The position numbers were made by a program, and so were the translations under genes. Below, piece by piece: positions 32,855 to 44,289 of a stretch of DNA of 64,000 bases. The stretch's first letter is position 1. Each line of letters opens with the position of its first letter. The DNA is taken from NCBI GenBank assembly GCA_036346205.1, contig JARFJB010000003.1, forward strand, positions 1,045,001 to 1,109,000. Direction: 5' to 3'. The DNA is from Vesta saturnalis (taxonomy: Eukaryota > Arthropoda > Insecta > Coleoptera > Lampyridae). The notes beneath the pieces are model-generated. The model had not been told where the DNA came from. It made no database searches and saw only the letters and a program-made list of their open reading frames with translations.

Positions 32855-34080
32855 TATAATTTATTTAACAAATTGAATTACTAACCTTTCACCACTAATT
32901 ATATGCCGTCTCGTCCCAATCGGTTGATTAAATATAGGGAGGGTTCTACTATATTGACTTATCAACACACATGAAATGCGGCTTGTTTCTCTCCTGCTTA
33001 ATTGTTTTCCTTTCTCTAATGTAAAAAAATATATAATTAAATGAATTCTCGAGCGCCATGTTATCTTTGTCAAGGAATAACAAAACCTAAATAATGAACA
33101 ATAAAAACTTTCTATAAATATCAAAAATTAACAATGTGCAATTAAGTTTATTTACCCAATATATGGATGGTTAAGGAGAGGAAAGAAAAGGTTTTAAAGC
33201 TAAGCTTAAAAAATAAAAAATCACCAGATAAATACCTCAGTATAATGATTTTCTTATAGACAGCTTCCAGTGTTTAATTATGGATGCGGAACGGTCAACC
33301 AGTATGAAAGCGTTTCTACATCTTCCTTGCGTATTCTTGTAACAACGCGATCAACTAGGTATTTGAAGGAATTTTCAATCCACTAAACTTATTGTATTCT
33401 TGATGTGTTATTTTATTAAAATTGCATTTTAAGATGATATTATTTGAATGAAGAGAAACTTGCGTAAATAAGTAACTTAAGAGCCATTTGAGATTAAAAT
33501 ATAGTGACTTATAAAAGTACCATATCACAGTAATTAAAATATAAGTATGAGTAAGTAAGTAAGTAAATAAGTGCCTTAAGTGAGTATAAGGGAATAATAT
33601 AAGTACTATGAGTGTACGTGAGTGCCTGGAAAGAGCAAATGCTTAAGCTTAAAATATAATGAATTAAAAATAACTTACCACCAAAATCTGATGGCACCAA
33701 ATATAAAAATTAAGTAAAAACCATTATAACAATGTCTTCTGCTTTAACATTCAGCAGCAAGTGAAGAAAAAAATAGAGGCTTTCAGAATTGCTTCTGTAA
33801 GTGCCCCCCCCTCAAGAAGTGGTCACGCATTGCGCGAAATACAATGATCGGAGTCCAATCTTTAAAAGAAAGGGAACTATAACTATTTATATAATATTAC
33901 ACCCAAAATATATGTTCTATGAAATGCAATTTAAGTTGCCTTTCTCACTTTTCCATGAAAATAATTAAAAACTCGTCTAATTTTACGCCAAATAAATTAA
34001 TGATCTTAGATTAACGTATTTTTTAATACAACCACAAAAAAAGGTTGTTACAATGATAATTGCTAATGGTGCGTTTACGA
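32855..34080. repeat. Segmental duplicate A (relative at 38165-39360)
   Basis: Shares ordered landmarks with the second copy: AATTCTCGAGCGCCATGTT, ACCACCAAA with CTGATGGCACCAAA, GAAAGGGAACTA, TTACACCCAAAA and ATACAACCACAAAAAAAGG. Similarity is moderate, with indels. Exon-like patches (see findings) lie at about 32885-33030. The minus ORF at 32861-33124 covers them in a broken frame. Confidence 0.65.
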
Positions 34081-34379
34081 ACCGCATCACTTTCAAATGT
34101 TGTAGCACTTGTATTGGTTATTATAATATGAAATATACACCGAGGGAAACTAAATATACTGCTAACATAAATATATAAAAATAACAATAACTATAATATG
34201 CATATATTTTAATTGCAAGTTCCATAGTGGAAATGTATAAAAAATAGTGAAACTGCAGTGAACTTTCATGTATTCTAACAGCACTCTGGTACAGTTTCAA
34301 CTTTAGGAAAATTCTCACACATAATTTGAAAAAATATTTAACAACGTGGTGCGAAAACGCACCGCCATAAGGAAATGGG

Positions 34380-34700
34380 TTAATCCTAACCTTCTCAATT
34401 CATGTAATATAGGTTTTAAATGCATGATTTTACATAAACCAGTACAAGTAAATATCCTCATTTCATACTAATGACAAGTTTCACAAAAATCACTTAATGA
34501 ACAACCACCAAACCTACAATTGCCAAGGTCATTTACTGCTCTTTCCTCATCTTCTTCACGCCTGAACTGCAAAGTGTATCTAAAAACTGTTGCAATGGTT
34601 TAAAGTTAAGCACTTACCTTAATATAAACATAACCAACAAGATGATCACCTCAGTTATCATAAAAACATTCATTTCCTTAATTTAACCATAATTTTATTG
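34380..34700 (-). pseudogene. U2AF1 partial pseudogene (exon 4, intron and part of exon 3)
   Basis: Matches the intact U2AF1 at 35470-35800 across exon 4, the following intron, and the 3' part of exon 3 with its splice donor, but carries many substitutions and deletions. Because the intron is kept, it arose by DNA duplication rather than retroposition. A further patch (about 34935-34985) matches sequence upstream of U2AF1 (about 36260-36315). Confidence 0.8.
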
Positions 34701-35293
34701 AAAAGGTTATTTATAATACATAGTAATTGTTAAAAAAACAAATAAACTTTTTTATAAATATATGCCAGCATTAGCTTTTAGTTCTCTTCGCAGAAGCCGA
34801 CCACACCTTATTTATGCTTATATACTACGAGTAGGCTCGTACCTTCACAAAAAGGTCAGCAAACCAAGTACGTAGCTGGCTTCTACAGTAAAATTGTTTA
34901 ATAATTAAAACTCGTAGTTGGCAGTCAACGTGTGATAAATCAAACATAAAATAATAGTTTGTTTAACCCAAAATTTAAGTTTTGGTTCTATTTCTTTTAA
35001 TCCCCTCTTGATCTGATGTTTTAAAAATAGATTTAAAAAAAACAAAATGATTGTGGGCCCACAGAAAAGCTTATAGTCTACTATCAAAAAGTTGATAGAT
35101 CAGAATCCAAATGTATTCATTATAAGGTAGAAAAACTCAAAAATTAATCCAAAAAAATTTATTGACGATAAGCATATATTGTAAAAGCAAAAAATTAGAT
35201 TTCACAGTAACTACTAGATGAAAAAATTCAGAGCAATAATTAATTCTTACATTAAAGTCATATATATGTATATTTCGAAAATAGTCTGTATTA

Positions 35294-36206
35294 TTAATAC
35301 CGTCCACTTCGTCTGTGACGTGGAGACCGACTACGACCTTTAGAACGAGACCGCCTGCGTGGCGAATGAGATCGTGAACGTCGTCCTGGAGGAGGAGCAC
35401 CACCACCGATTCCACTATTACCACCTCTCTTACGTCGAGAATACAAATACCTAGAAAAATAATTCTAACACATTTAAAATTATGTTAACACTAACCTTCT
35501 CAATTCACGTGATATAGGTTTTAAGTGCATGAAATTACAAAAACCAGAACGTGTACATTCCCCCATTTCATACTGACGACAACAAGCTTCACGAAAATCA
35601 GTAACTGGACTTAATTCTGCATAAACAGGACGTCCACCAAACCAACGATTGTTAAGATCATTTACTGCTCTTTCTGCATCTTCTTCACGTCTGAACTACA
35701 ATTTGGATATAAAAACTGTTGGGTCACGTTAAAGCTAAACACTTACCTTAATATAAACATTACCAACAAGGTGATCACCTAAGTTATCGCAAACATTCAT
35801 TTCCTCAATTTCACCATATTTATCTTCACACTCGACAAATACATCTTCAAAAAAATTATCATAATGCTCCTGCATTTCTTCATCGGATACATTAGCAACC
35901 ACTAAAACACAGTTACTACACATAAGCACAATTTACGATTCAAGATCGATTGCTTACAGTGACTTCCATCAGCCGATTTTGCGGAATTCTGAGGATTTAC
36001 ATAGAGATTTTGTAAGAGACAGGTTTGTGAAAATGTAGGTTTATTGTGAATACGAGAACAACGATCTCCGTGTCGGCATGCTCCAATTTTGAAGTAAAAT
36101 GAACAATTTACTCTGTAAATCAAATAGTGGTATAGATGTAGATGTGGTTTAAATAGACTTACTTATCCTTCTCTGTACCGAATATAGAGGCCAAATACTC
36201 GGCCAT
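35294..36206 (-). CDS. U2AF1: U2AF 35-kDa subunit (splicing factor U2AF1), 237 aa, five exons
   Basis: Coding exons are 36206-36163, 36112-35958, 35901-35747, 35695-35496 and 35453-35294, all GT-AG, with introns of 50, 56, 51 and 42 bp; phases are consistent (714 nt). The start ATG at 36206 gives MAEYLASIFGTEKDK. The first CCCH zinc finger holds CSFYFKIGACRHGDRCSRIH (about residues 18-37), followed by the U2AF-homology RRM (ANVSDEEMQEHYDNFFEDVF; GDHLVGNVYIKF). The second zinc finger is CRQYEMGECTRSGFCNFMH, then ISRELRRYLYS and a Gly/RS-rich tail with SRSHSPRRRSRS. Length is close to the usual 240 residues. The protein recognises the AG of 3' splice sites as partner of U2AF2 in the nucleus. 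The frame is unbroken, so this is the functional copy, beside a degenerate partial duplicate. Confidence 0.95.
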
Positions 36207-36214
36207 TTCTGATT

Positions 36215-36680
36215 ATTATTATATTTAATTAATGTACAATGATATTTTAAGAGGAAATATTGTGATACATCAAACTTAAAATAGTGGTTTGTTAACCCCA
36301 AAATTTAAGAGTTTACTTAATTGCACCAACTTAAATATTTCTAAGTTGGTTAACCTGGTTACATAATGTAGCCAAGCTTAACACAAAATTTTAATAGGTA
36401 CGTAGTTGTAGAGGTGATTGAAATTGGAGTACACTTACGTGTTCAAATGGTTGCCAACAATTATAGAAAGATTTCTTATTGAAAATATTTTTTTGTATAT
36501 AAATATTGACTATAATAATTGATCATCAAGCTGAATTTGAAAAGTCAAAAAATGTGTAAGTCCAAGACTCCGAAGACTATTTCGGTGATTCTAAACCTTT
36601 TTTTGTATTATCTAAAGCCTGCAATACATGGTCTCAGAATTTAATTGGTATATAGACGACACTTAAGGTTTAATACAACT
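36215..36680. other. Upstream region of U2AF1
   Basis: AT-rich; presumably contains the U2AF1 promoter and 5' UTR. No core promoter element stands out. Confidence 0.4.
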
Positions 36681-36684
36681 TCCT

Positions 36685-37390
36685 TCATCCTTTCTGTTAA
36701 GTGGGGATTTGAATGCGAATTCTACAGCATGGGGTTCAATTTCCGCAGACAGGCGAGGTCTCATATTAGAAGAGATTATGGAACGTAACCCATTTGCATT
36801 ACTAAATACCGGGGCCTATACTTACTTTAATGGGAAATTAAATAGTTTCACTGCCATAGATTTAGTATTTGCTTCTCTGACGTTAGCACTACGGTTAAGG
36901 TGGAATGCTCACAGTGATCAGTGCCCTGTCACTATGTCTCTACCAACTAACTAAACGTCTCAATAAAAATCACACCAATAAATGGATAGTCCAGATTACA
37001 AATTGAGATTTATACTCTACAATAACAGGTAGTTCTCATATTAAACCAAGTAACAAAAATGAGTTAGTCTATCAACACAAATAACACCGTAAGAGCAGCA
37101 GAAAGATAAGAACTACAAACAATTAAGCGTTTCCTACAGAAGTCAAAGAAGCAATTTTGTTTTAGAAAAAGCTTTAAACAAATTTAAAAGATGTCCCACT
37201 GAGGAAAATCCCATCACATTTAAAAAATCACGTAGAACATGAAGCAAAACCATCGTCGTGAGAAAGATATGTAAGTTCAATAAATTCGAGTATCCCAATC
37301 GCTGAAGTTTAAAAATTAAAAGAACACCGAGAAAAATCCATGGAGCGTCTTCAAGGCTCCCAAATATTAAAGACAAAGTAGTTGGAAACA
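36685..37390 (+). pseudogene. Jockey/R1-like non-LTR retrotransposon, endonuclease fragment
   Basis: Plus-strand reading shows GDLNANSTAWGS with GLILEEIMERNPFALLNTG and TAIDLVFASLTLALRLRW, the C-terminal part of an APE-type endonuclease with a GDxNA motif (36690-36954). It continues in a damaged frame into the linker before RT, with EENPITFKKSRR near 37200. RT is absent; the fragment ends at the GT microsatellite. Confidence 0.75.
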
Positions 37391-37396
37391 CTGAAG

Positions 37397-37400
<4 letters not shown>

Positions 37401-37448
<48 letters not shown>

Positions 37449-37630
37449 GTGCGTGTGTGCGTGTGCGCGTGCGCGCGTGTGCCTGTGTGCCTGTGTGTCA
37501 GTGTGTCAGTGGGTCTGTGGGTCTGTGTGCCTGTGTGTCTGTGTGTCTGTGTGTGCGTGTGCGTGTGTGTGTATGTGTGTGGGTGTGTGCGTGCGTGCGC
37601 GCGTACGTGTGTGTGTGCGTATGCGTGTGT
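37401..37630. repeat. (GT)n microsatellite, irregular
   Basis: GT-rich run with GC, CT and CA interruptions; open frames across it are artefacts. Confidence 0.95.
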
Positions 37631-37651
37631 TTATTATTATTATTTTTGTTA

Positions 37652-37702
<51 letters not shown>
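37631..37702. repeat. (TTA)n microsatellite
   Basis: Almost pure trinucleotide repeat abutting the GT run. Confidence 0.95.
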
Positions 37703-37704
<2 letters not shown>

Positions 37705-37739
37705 TTATTAAAACTGTACAAGTATTATTATAAGTTTAT

Positions 37740-38160
37740 TACTTAATATAATTCATTTATTTTGAAATGTGCAACAACGAAATCATTAATTGGTAATTAA
37801 AAAGGAATTGATATGCATAAACCAGTTTTTATTGTTTACTAATAGTGACATTAATTGTACATGCAGAACATAACGTACATTCTTGTAAATAAAACAAAAC
37901 AAAATTAGAACTAGGAAGCACACATTACATTAACTTCGTACAAGATATACGGTATTTATGCTACAAATGGTAATCATGATCAAGTAAATTATAATCTAAA
38001 CGTTTCGATAGCACTTACAGTTTATAACCTTAACTTAAGCCAAAGTATAACAACAATTATTAAAAGGCGTCAAATTGTAACATTAATAGCGGCTCCAAGT
38101 GTATAAACACTAAAACTGGGCCAACTTATAATGTTAAATAAAAAAGCGATGATGTAATAT
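37740..38160. other. Spacer with a hammerhead-half-like patch
   Basis: Minus strand near 38040-37990 reads ACTGTAAGTGCTATCGAAACGTTTAG in two pieces (ACTGTAAGTGCTATC, GAAACGTTTAG), closely matching 39652-39680 but without the CTGANGA box. No gene seen. Confidence 0.5.
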
Positions 38161-38164
38161 ACCA

Positions 38165-39360
38165 TTCGTAATTGATCAAATAATTTAATTAATATAAAAA
38201 ATTACCTTTTAATAATCGTTACTGCCGTCGGCTCATCGGTAGATGAATATAAGGGTGGGTTCTAATTTAGAGTTTAATTAACGTACCTGAAATGCTAGTT
38301 GCTTCTTTTCTGCTTGATTATTTTCACTTAATTCCAAAAATGTTGTCAAAAAAATTATGAAAAAAATAATAAATTCTCGAGCGCCATGTTGTCTTTCTTT
38401 TTTTTTATATATCTATCTAGGAACAACAAAACCTAGTTATTGAATACTATAAACAATTAACACAAATGAAAATAAAATAACAAGTTATACATAAGTTTAT
38501 TTAATATATGTTTGAAAACGAAAAAAAATTCAGAAGTCATAAACTAAATTATAAAAAAAACTTTTCCTTTTAACGGTTCTGTACATACACTGTTACAGGT
38601 ACTATGAAGCAGAATGGTTCATATGGTGAGGTCAATGTCTTGCTTAGTTATCCTTAAAATATGGAATTTCCTTGAAGTTTAATTCGCCAAATTTATTTGT
38701 AAAAGAATGTAGAACTTGCGTTGTAAAGGTAACTCAAGTAAAACTTGCCATTTAAAATAATAGTACAGTTAAATATTGACTTATACGTGCCATTAAAGAT
38801 TATTAAGTATACAAATTAAGTGATTAAAAAGGTGCGTACTTAAAAAAATAAGTACGTAAAAAAAGTACTTAATAAAAAAATAAAAGTGCATACTTGAAAA
38901 GTAAGTACTTAAAAAGTAAGTACTTAAAAAGTAATTAAAAGATGCCTAAAAAAAGCAAAGGCTTTAGTTTTAAATATAATGAGAAAAAAAATAACTTACC
39001 ACCAAAATTCTGATGGCACCAAAATATAAAAAATGAAGTAAAAATCATGCTTATTGCTGTTAACATTCAGCATTAAGTGAATTACAAAAAAGCTTTCAGA
39101 ATAACTCAAGTGTATTCCCCTAAAAATCTTCACGCTTGCGCGAATACAATAATATAAATCCAATTTTTTTAAGAAAGGGAACTAAAACTATTTAAGTAAT
39201 ATTACACCCAAAAGATTTGTTCTAGTAAATGCCAATTAAATTGCGATTCTCAATTCTACATATTAATAATTAAAAACTTTTCTAATATTATGCCAAATAG
39301 ATGAACGATTCTTAAATTAATGTACTTTTTAATACAACCACAAAAAAAGGTTGTTACAAG
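38165..39360. repeat. Segmental duplicate A' (relative of 32855-34080)
   Basis: Related to the segment downstream of U2AF1 (same orientation). Contains AAATTCTCGAGCGCCATGTT (about 38371-38390). Minus-strand exon-like patches read SENNQAEKKQLAFQ followed by a GT donor, and PPLYSSTDEPTAVTIIKR followed by GTAATT (about 38340-38210). No complete gene could be assembled. Confidence 0.65.
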
Positions 39361-39654
39361 TTATCTTCGTCAGTAGTAATATCTGTTAAAATTGTTAAGG
39401 ATGACATTTTTCATTTTTAGCTTTCGCCGTAGAGAGTGTTCTGATTTGTCATCTTTAAGACAGTCTACCAATATTTAATTTTTAATGACCTAGTTATTAT
39501 TTACTAGAATTTAATTTTATAGTTGGCTTTATACGTTTCTCAAACTGTTATGTTGATACCAGGCTGATGTTTATGTTTTAATCTTTCAACTTTGACAAAA
39601 TTGTTTACAACATCTTTAACAATTTTAACAGATATTACTACTGACGAAGATAAC
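39360..39654. mobile_element. Inverted-repeat element of about 295 bp
   Basis: Arms of 44 bp (39360-39403 and 39611-39654) are complementary with one mismatch; they begin GTTATCTTCGTCAGTAGTAA. The interior is AT-rich and non-coding. The right arm runs into a hammerhead-like motif. Confidence 0.8.
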
Positions 39655-39676
39655 TGTAAGTATTATCGAAACGTTT
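39641..39676 (+). ncRNA. Hammerhead-ribozyme-like motif
   Basis: CTGACGA, one A, stem GATAA with loop CTGTAAGTA and TTATC, then GAAACGTTT. It has the same architecture as the motif at 3787-3822 (one extra base after the CTGANGA box, AC/GU minimal helix III). Confidence 0.5.
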
Positions 39677-39779
39677 AGATTGTATAATTTAAAATACACC
39701 ATTAAAAAATCCAAAAAAGATAAGTATTTTATTAAGTAATTGTCATATTATAGAGGCATAGATTATGCTTACATTAAGT

Positions 39780-40215
39780 CGTCAATAAGTACGATTAAAC
39801 ACCAATGACTCAGTGTCATCGACAACGCACAACACATTGTTTAAGCACCATCTTTCTTTAACATTTTCAGTGGTTCCTTTTCCTAGATCCCAGTAGAAGT
39901 CCATCAAAATTCTGTTTCGGGGTCGTGTGGTGAAGGATAATTTGAATGTTTGCAGAGTGACTGTCATTTTTCATGCTGTTTATCGTAATATTGTATATAG
40001 TTGTTTTTTCTAGATTTGTCAAGTATTTAGCAACTGTGTGACCGTCTGAGTTGTCTCTAAAACCGCATACGTACGACATTTTGCATATTTGAGTTATGTT
40101 TAAACATTGCTTTACCATGTCAGATACGAGTGTCCAAATTTCTTGTATTTTAGGAGAGTCCAATATGTGCCGAATCGCATTTCGCTGATGTGCAGTGCTG
40201 GTATGTATCAACGTT
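39780..40215 (-). other. Unidentified minus-strand coding-like remnant
   Basis: Overlapping minus ORFs (40211-39867 and 39967-39782) read in two frames, with stretches such as KMSYVCGFRDNSDGHTVAKY and FYWDLGKGTTENVKERWCL. A single-base shift near 39960 could join them. No family was recognised. It ends next to the IS630-like first exon on the other strand. Confidence 0.35.
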
Positions 40216-40689
40216 TCTTAAATTGGCGTGTTTTAAAAAGATTGGATCCGCCAATCTATTTTTTGGGAATTTCAAAGCAATTTCGAATACGTTGCCGGAA
40301 ATATTATTAAAAATATTATCGAGTTCTTCGATAGGCAGAAAGCCGCAGGTGTGTGGTCATTTCCTTTGAAAAAAGCAACGGAATTAGCAGCTGCCGCAAC
40401 AGGGAAATCGGCTGCTTTTATAAAAAAAATCAGGTTATTTTTTATATTGCCCAACTAAATCTGTAAATAACGATAATTATTATTAGAAATGAAGTTAAGT
40501 CAATCGACGAGGGCATTCTGAATTATCCATCGAAAAAAAGAAGTAGCCGTTCTAAAAAAATCGTGTTGGATGATTGCGACTTGGGAATATTGAAGATAAC
40601 AGTACATGAAACCTACATCGTCGATAACAAAGGTCCCACGTTAAACATTTTGGTCAATAAGATGGAATAGAAAATTGGCTATTCTGGTA

Positions 40690-42439
40690 AGTTTTAGACA
40701 AAATAACTTATTTTAATGTTCAAATTAATCAAAGCGGAGAAAATTAAATTATAATTGAAGATCAAAAGTGAGGGGCCAGCCACTGGGTGCTAAGTTTTGT
40801 CAAAATTAGCTTTATTATAAACGTATGCGATCACGGCAAATAACGCTAAAGCGTAATCTACATTTCCGGGTATGTGTTTTTTATATTCAAATATGACAGA
40901 AACTGAACTCTCGAGAGAAGGATGTAAAGATCCAGCGTCCTTTACGTATGTTTTTTAGAATAAATTATTCGCGGACCACTTAGACCACAAATAATTCATT
41001 AATCACCTTAAGTGTATTTCTAAAAACCAGTAAGTTTTTGCACGTCAGAGCAATTTAAACCAATCCAATAACGGCATCCCCCGCACGGTAGCCACGAAGC
41101 CGCCCACAGATGCACCTTTCTAAACCCGCGACGCGCTGCAGAATAGGGAGACCAGAAGAAGACGAGCCCGAGACCAGACCAGACCGGAAGATAGAGAGAC
41201 AGCAGAAGAAGACGAGCCCGAAGCCAGACCAGACCAGAAGATAGAGAAGATATTGAATGCACTTCGCTTCGTTCATTCATCCGTACCGTACGTGAAATAC
41301 CTGCTCGATCGTGACCGAGACCGCTACGCCGTTCCTGATATCCAGTAGCCGCCAGTACCGATTGCTTCTTGTAATCACCGACCTGTTAATCGCCGCCGCG
41401 GAGTCCATCGTGATCGTGGTACCACGCGCACCACCTCGCGCCGGGCGACCTAACGTTTGTTACCGAACTGCCATTAAAAGACACGTAAGTTGTAGAGTCA
41501 TATAATCTAACAATTTACAACAAATCACTACAGAACGTAAATAACGACGGGCTTAGTCTCCAGGAGTTATAACGTTAACATTACACCACCACATACACAA
41601 AGAGTGTAACGCAGGGTAGATCCCGACGTTACTCGTAAACACCCGAGGGTGAAGGTTTGATACAGGGCTGTAAAGACCTACGACCTTTTCTTAGTCAAAC
41701 AGGTTAGACAGGCAGCTGCCTACAGTCTACTGTTGGAGCTAAGGCCCCTGCTTACTACACATACATACACTACCTATAGACAAACACAATAAAAACACAC
41801 AGTGTCTTTGATCGCAGAAAGTACACAAGAAACCTGCTGCATAAATTTGTATTAAGAATATACGCCGGAAATTAAAACATTAGATAATCCGTAAACTATC
41901 GAATATTAACCTATAGTAAATAATAAAAATACGACCGCGTGTATATTACGATATTTACCTTAATAAAAGTAAATTCATTTTAGTGTAGCATTTTCCATAG
42001 CAAGTATTTCGTTTACTTTATAATTTGTGTATAATTGAATTTAGTTGCGCCATTAGGACTTAATCCAGTTGTTTAAATAGTCTAAACGCTTTTTGAGAAC
42101 AAAACGCGTTCTCAAACCGGTTCTAAACATATAATTATAGTCCAGAGATCTCGCCTTTATTTTACGCGAATCTTCCGCGTGTATTTCTTCATTGGAGTAC
42201 GACATTCAAGCTTCAGCGCTCCATAGAGACTGAAGAGTTTAAACATCCAGTGCGCATAAGCGGGGACAAGTATTGATTTTCCCCCGTGGCCTAGAAACAA
42301 CTCGAGTTCATTGCGCTGGCGCATCCGACCCATATCTGCTAAGGCTACCGTATACGCTTCTGTAAGACAGGACCGTAATTTAAATATTAAGAATACATTC
42401 CATTTCAAACGCGAGTGGAAAAACTAGGTAGGGAATAGA

Positions 42440-42490
<51 letters not shown>

Positions 42491-43350
42491 CACAGAAACG
42501 ACTTCGCACCCAATAACCAGGCGAGAGCAGAAGGAGCCCCGCTGATATCCATTATATTTAGTTTGAGTTTGTTTTTAATATTATTGTAACATTATAAAAT
42601 AATATACATCTTAAACCGCTTTAGTATAATTATTTAAAGTGACAGTGTTCAGCCCACTAAATAGTACGAATCCACACCCCGTTTAGTAAGAAATATATAA
42701 ACACGACTGAGCTTAGCCGAGGCAGAATAAAACCGCGCTGGAGTAAGTTCGGTCGTGTCATAGTTTGACGAACTAGAATGAATACAAAGGGTGTGAACAT
42801 GAACAAACGAGAAGAATGTTACCTACGTCTTTCTAGTACTGTTACAAATCAACTGCACATCTCCCGTTTAATTTCCGGGGTAGCTTTATTTCACTTAGTT
42901 TAGTTTATCTCAAGTTAGTTTAGCTTAACTTCCCTTCGCTTCACTCTCAGTGGCCTCTCAGTTTTAGGCTCGGCCAAACCGAGCGCTAGTTATGTACGCT
43001 ACGTTCGCTGCTTATTTTATGCTCACTATCTGTGCTACACCATGTGGCCAAACCGATAACCATATTATGCGAAAATTTGTAGACGAATTTCAACATTTGA
43101 CACAACAATTAAGAAAAAATAAATAAATATTTAAAAAATATTTTCTATTAGTGCAATCAATTTTAGACTAACTATTATTCATTATTAAAGGTCATAACAC
43201 AACAGTTGGGATAAATTTTTAGTTAATACAGCGAACATAGCGCTCTTTTTGACTCTGCCTTTAAACAATTACTTTAAACTCTCGCAGTAAAAATTAATCA
43301 TTTTGTATTTTAAAGAAAAACCATGTTTTTAACAATTTTTTAACTGTTAT
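40690..43350. other. Large intron or insertion with a GC-rich block
   Basis: About 41040-41480 is markedly richer in G and C than its surroundings and contains tandem motifs (AGCAGAAGAAGACGAGCCCGA at about 41142-41162 and about 41200-41222, shown here in part). An ACACGTAAGT donor-like site follows at about 41480. An AT run lies at 42448-42487. A retroelement-like GTGACAGTGTTCAGCCCACT lies near 42639. No ORF is convincing. Confidence 0.4.
42448..42487. repeat. (AT)n microsatellite
   Basis: Alternating TA run. Confidence 0.95.
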
Positions 43351-44289
43351 AGGTGGTCGGTTTAAATTTAAGAATTGTCATCATAAGAAAAAATGCTTAA
43401 TGGAAAGAAATGACATTGTTGCATGGCGCTCTCGTTACCTGCGGAAATTACAGGGGAATAATTTTTTAGGGGATAACAAGAAACCAGTTACTTATTTAGA
43501 TGAAACTTTCAGTCATCCATCCTATGGAGTCAGCAAATGCTGGCAATCAGAAGAAGAAGCAGGAGTTTATCAAACTAATCGAGCAGGTCAAAGGCACATT
43601 ATAGTTCATGCTGGTGGATCGTATGGATTTGTAAATAATGGATTGTTGATCTTGACTTGAACCATACGAACTTCATGACTCGGTTACAAAGACAACTAAT
43701 TCCAAATCTACCACCGAATGGTATGGTCGTCATGGACAACGCTGCTTACCACAGCGTTCAAATTAATAAACGGCCAACACAATCTGCCCGGAAGGCAACT
43801 ATTCGTGAGTGGCTGGAAAATAATAGGGTTTCCACAACATGCGAAATGCGAAAAGCAGAATTGGTAGAATTAGTGAAGAAATTTAATTATAACAAAACTT
43901 TCTATGTTGACGAGTTATTGAAGCAGCACGGTTACACTGCACTTCGCTTGCCACCGTGCCATTGTGAACTTAATCCGATATAATTAATTTGATGTTTAGC
44001 GAAACACAAGGTTGCGATGAACAATGTTGGTCAACGTGGTAGTGTAATTTAGTTCGAAACGCTTTTGCGATATCAGCGTATTGGACTGGCAAAAGAATTG
44101 TACTCAGGTTGACAATGTAGCACAAGAAATGTTGGAACGTGATGCATTGCTGAATGAAGCAGTGAAAAATTAGTCTTTCAACGTAAACACAGATTCTTCC
44201 GATGGCGAGGAAACAAGTAGTGATGACGAAGATGAAGAGAAATGAGGTTCAATTTAATCCTTTTCATAAAATTAATTATGAACTTGCCT

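Larger units (their letters stand above)
40290..44250 (+). pseudogene. IS630-like (DDE) transposase gene, intron-containing, inactivated
   Basis: Exon-like parts are about 40290-40433, 40487-40686 and 43353-44250, joined by GT-AG boundaries (intron 1 of 53 bp; intron 2 about 2.67 kb). Part 1 encodes IIKNIIEFFDRQKAAGVWSF and KKATELAAAATGKSAAFIKK, an N-terminal HTH. Part 2 has IVLDDCDLGILKITVHETY and PTLNILVNKM, then an in-frame TAG (40668) before KIGYSG. Part 3 has ERNDIVAWRSRYLRKL, VTYLDETFSHPSYGVSKCW (first Asp), the MVVMDNAAYH region (second Asp, about 43725-43750) and LPPCHCELNPI. There the codon for the catalytic Glu is TAA (43981) and the following Trp is TGA. A small deletion near 43650 shifts frame. 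The gene once encoded a cut-and-paste transposase and is dead now. Confidence 0.75.

Noticed and set aside
35496..35695. A possible frameshift in U2AF1 exon 4 (WFGG region)
   Set aside because: On recounting, the run is three bases, the exon is 200 nt and all phases fit; the frame is intact.
37382..37746. Several plus-strand Cys/Val-rich ORFs of 109-113 codons
   Set aside because: They are translations of GT and TTA microsatellites.
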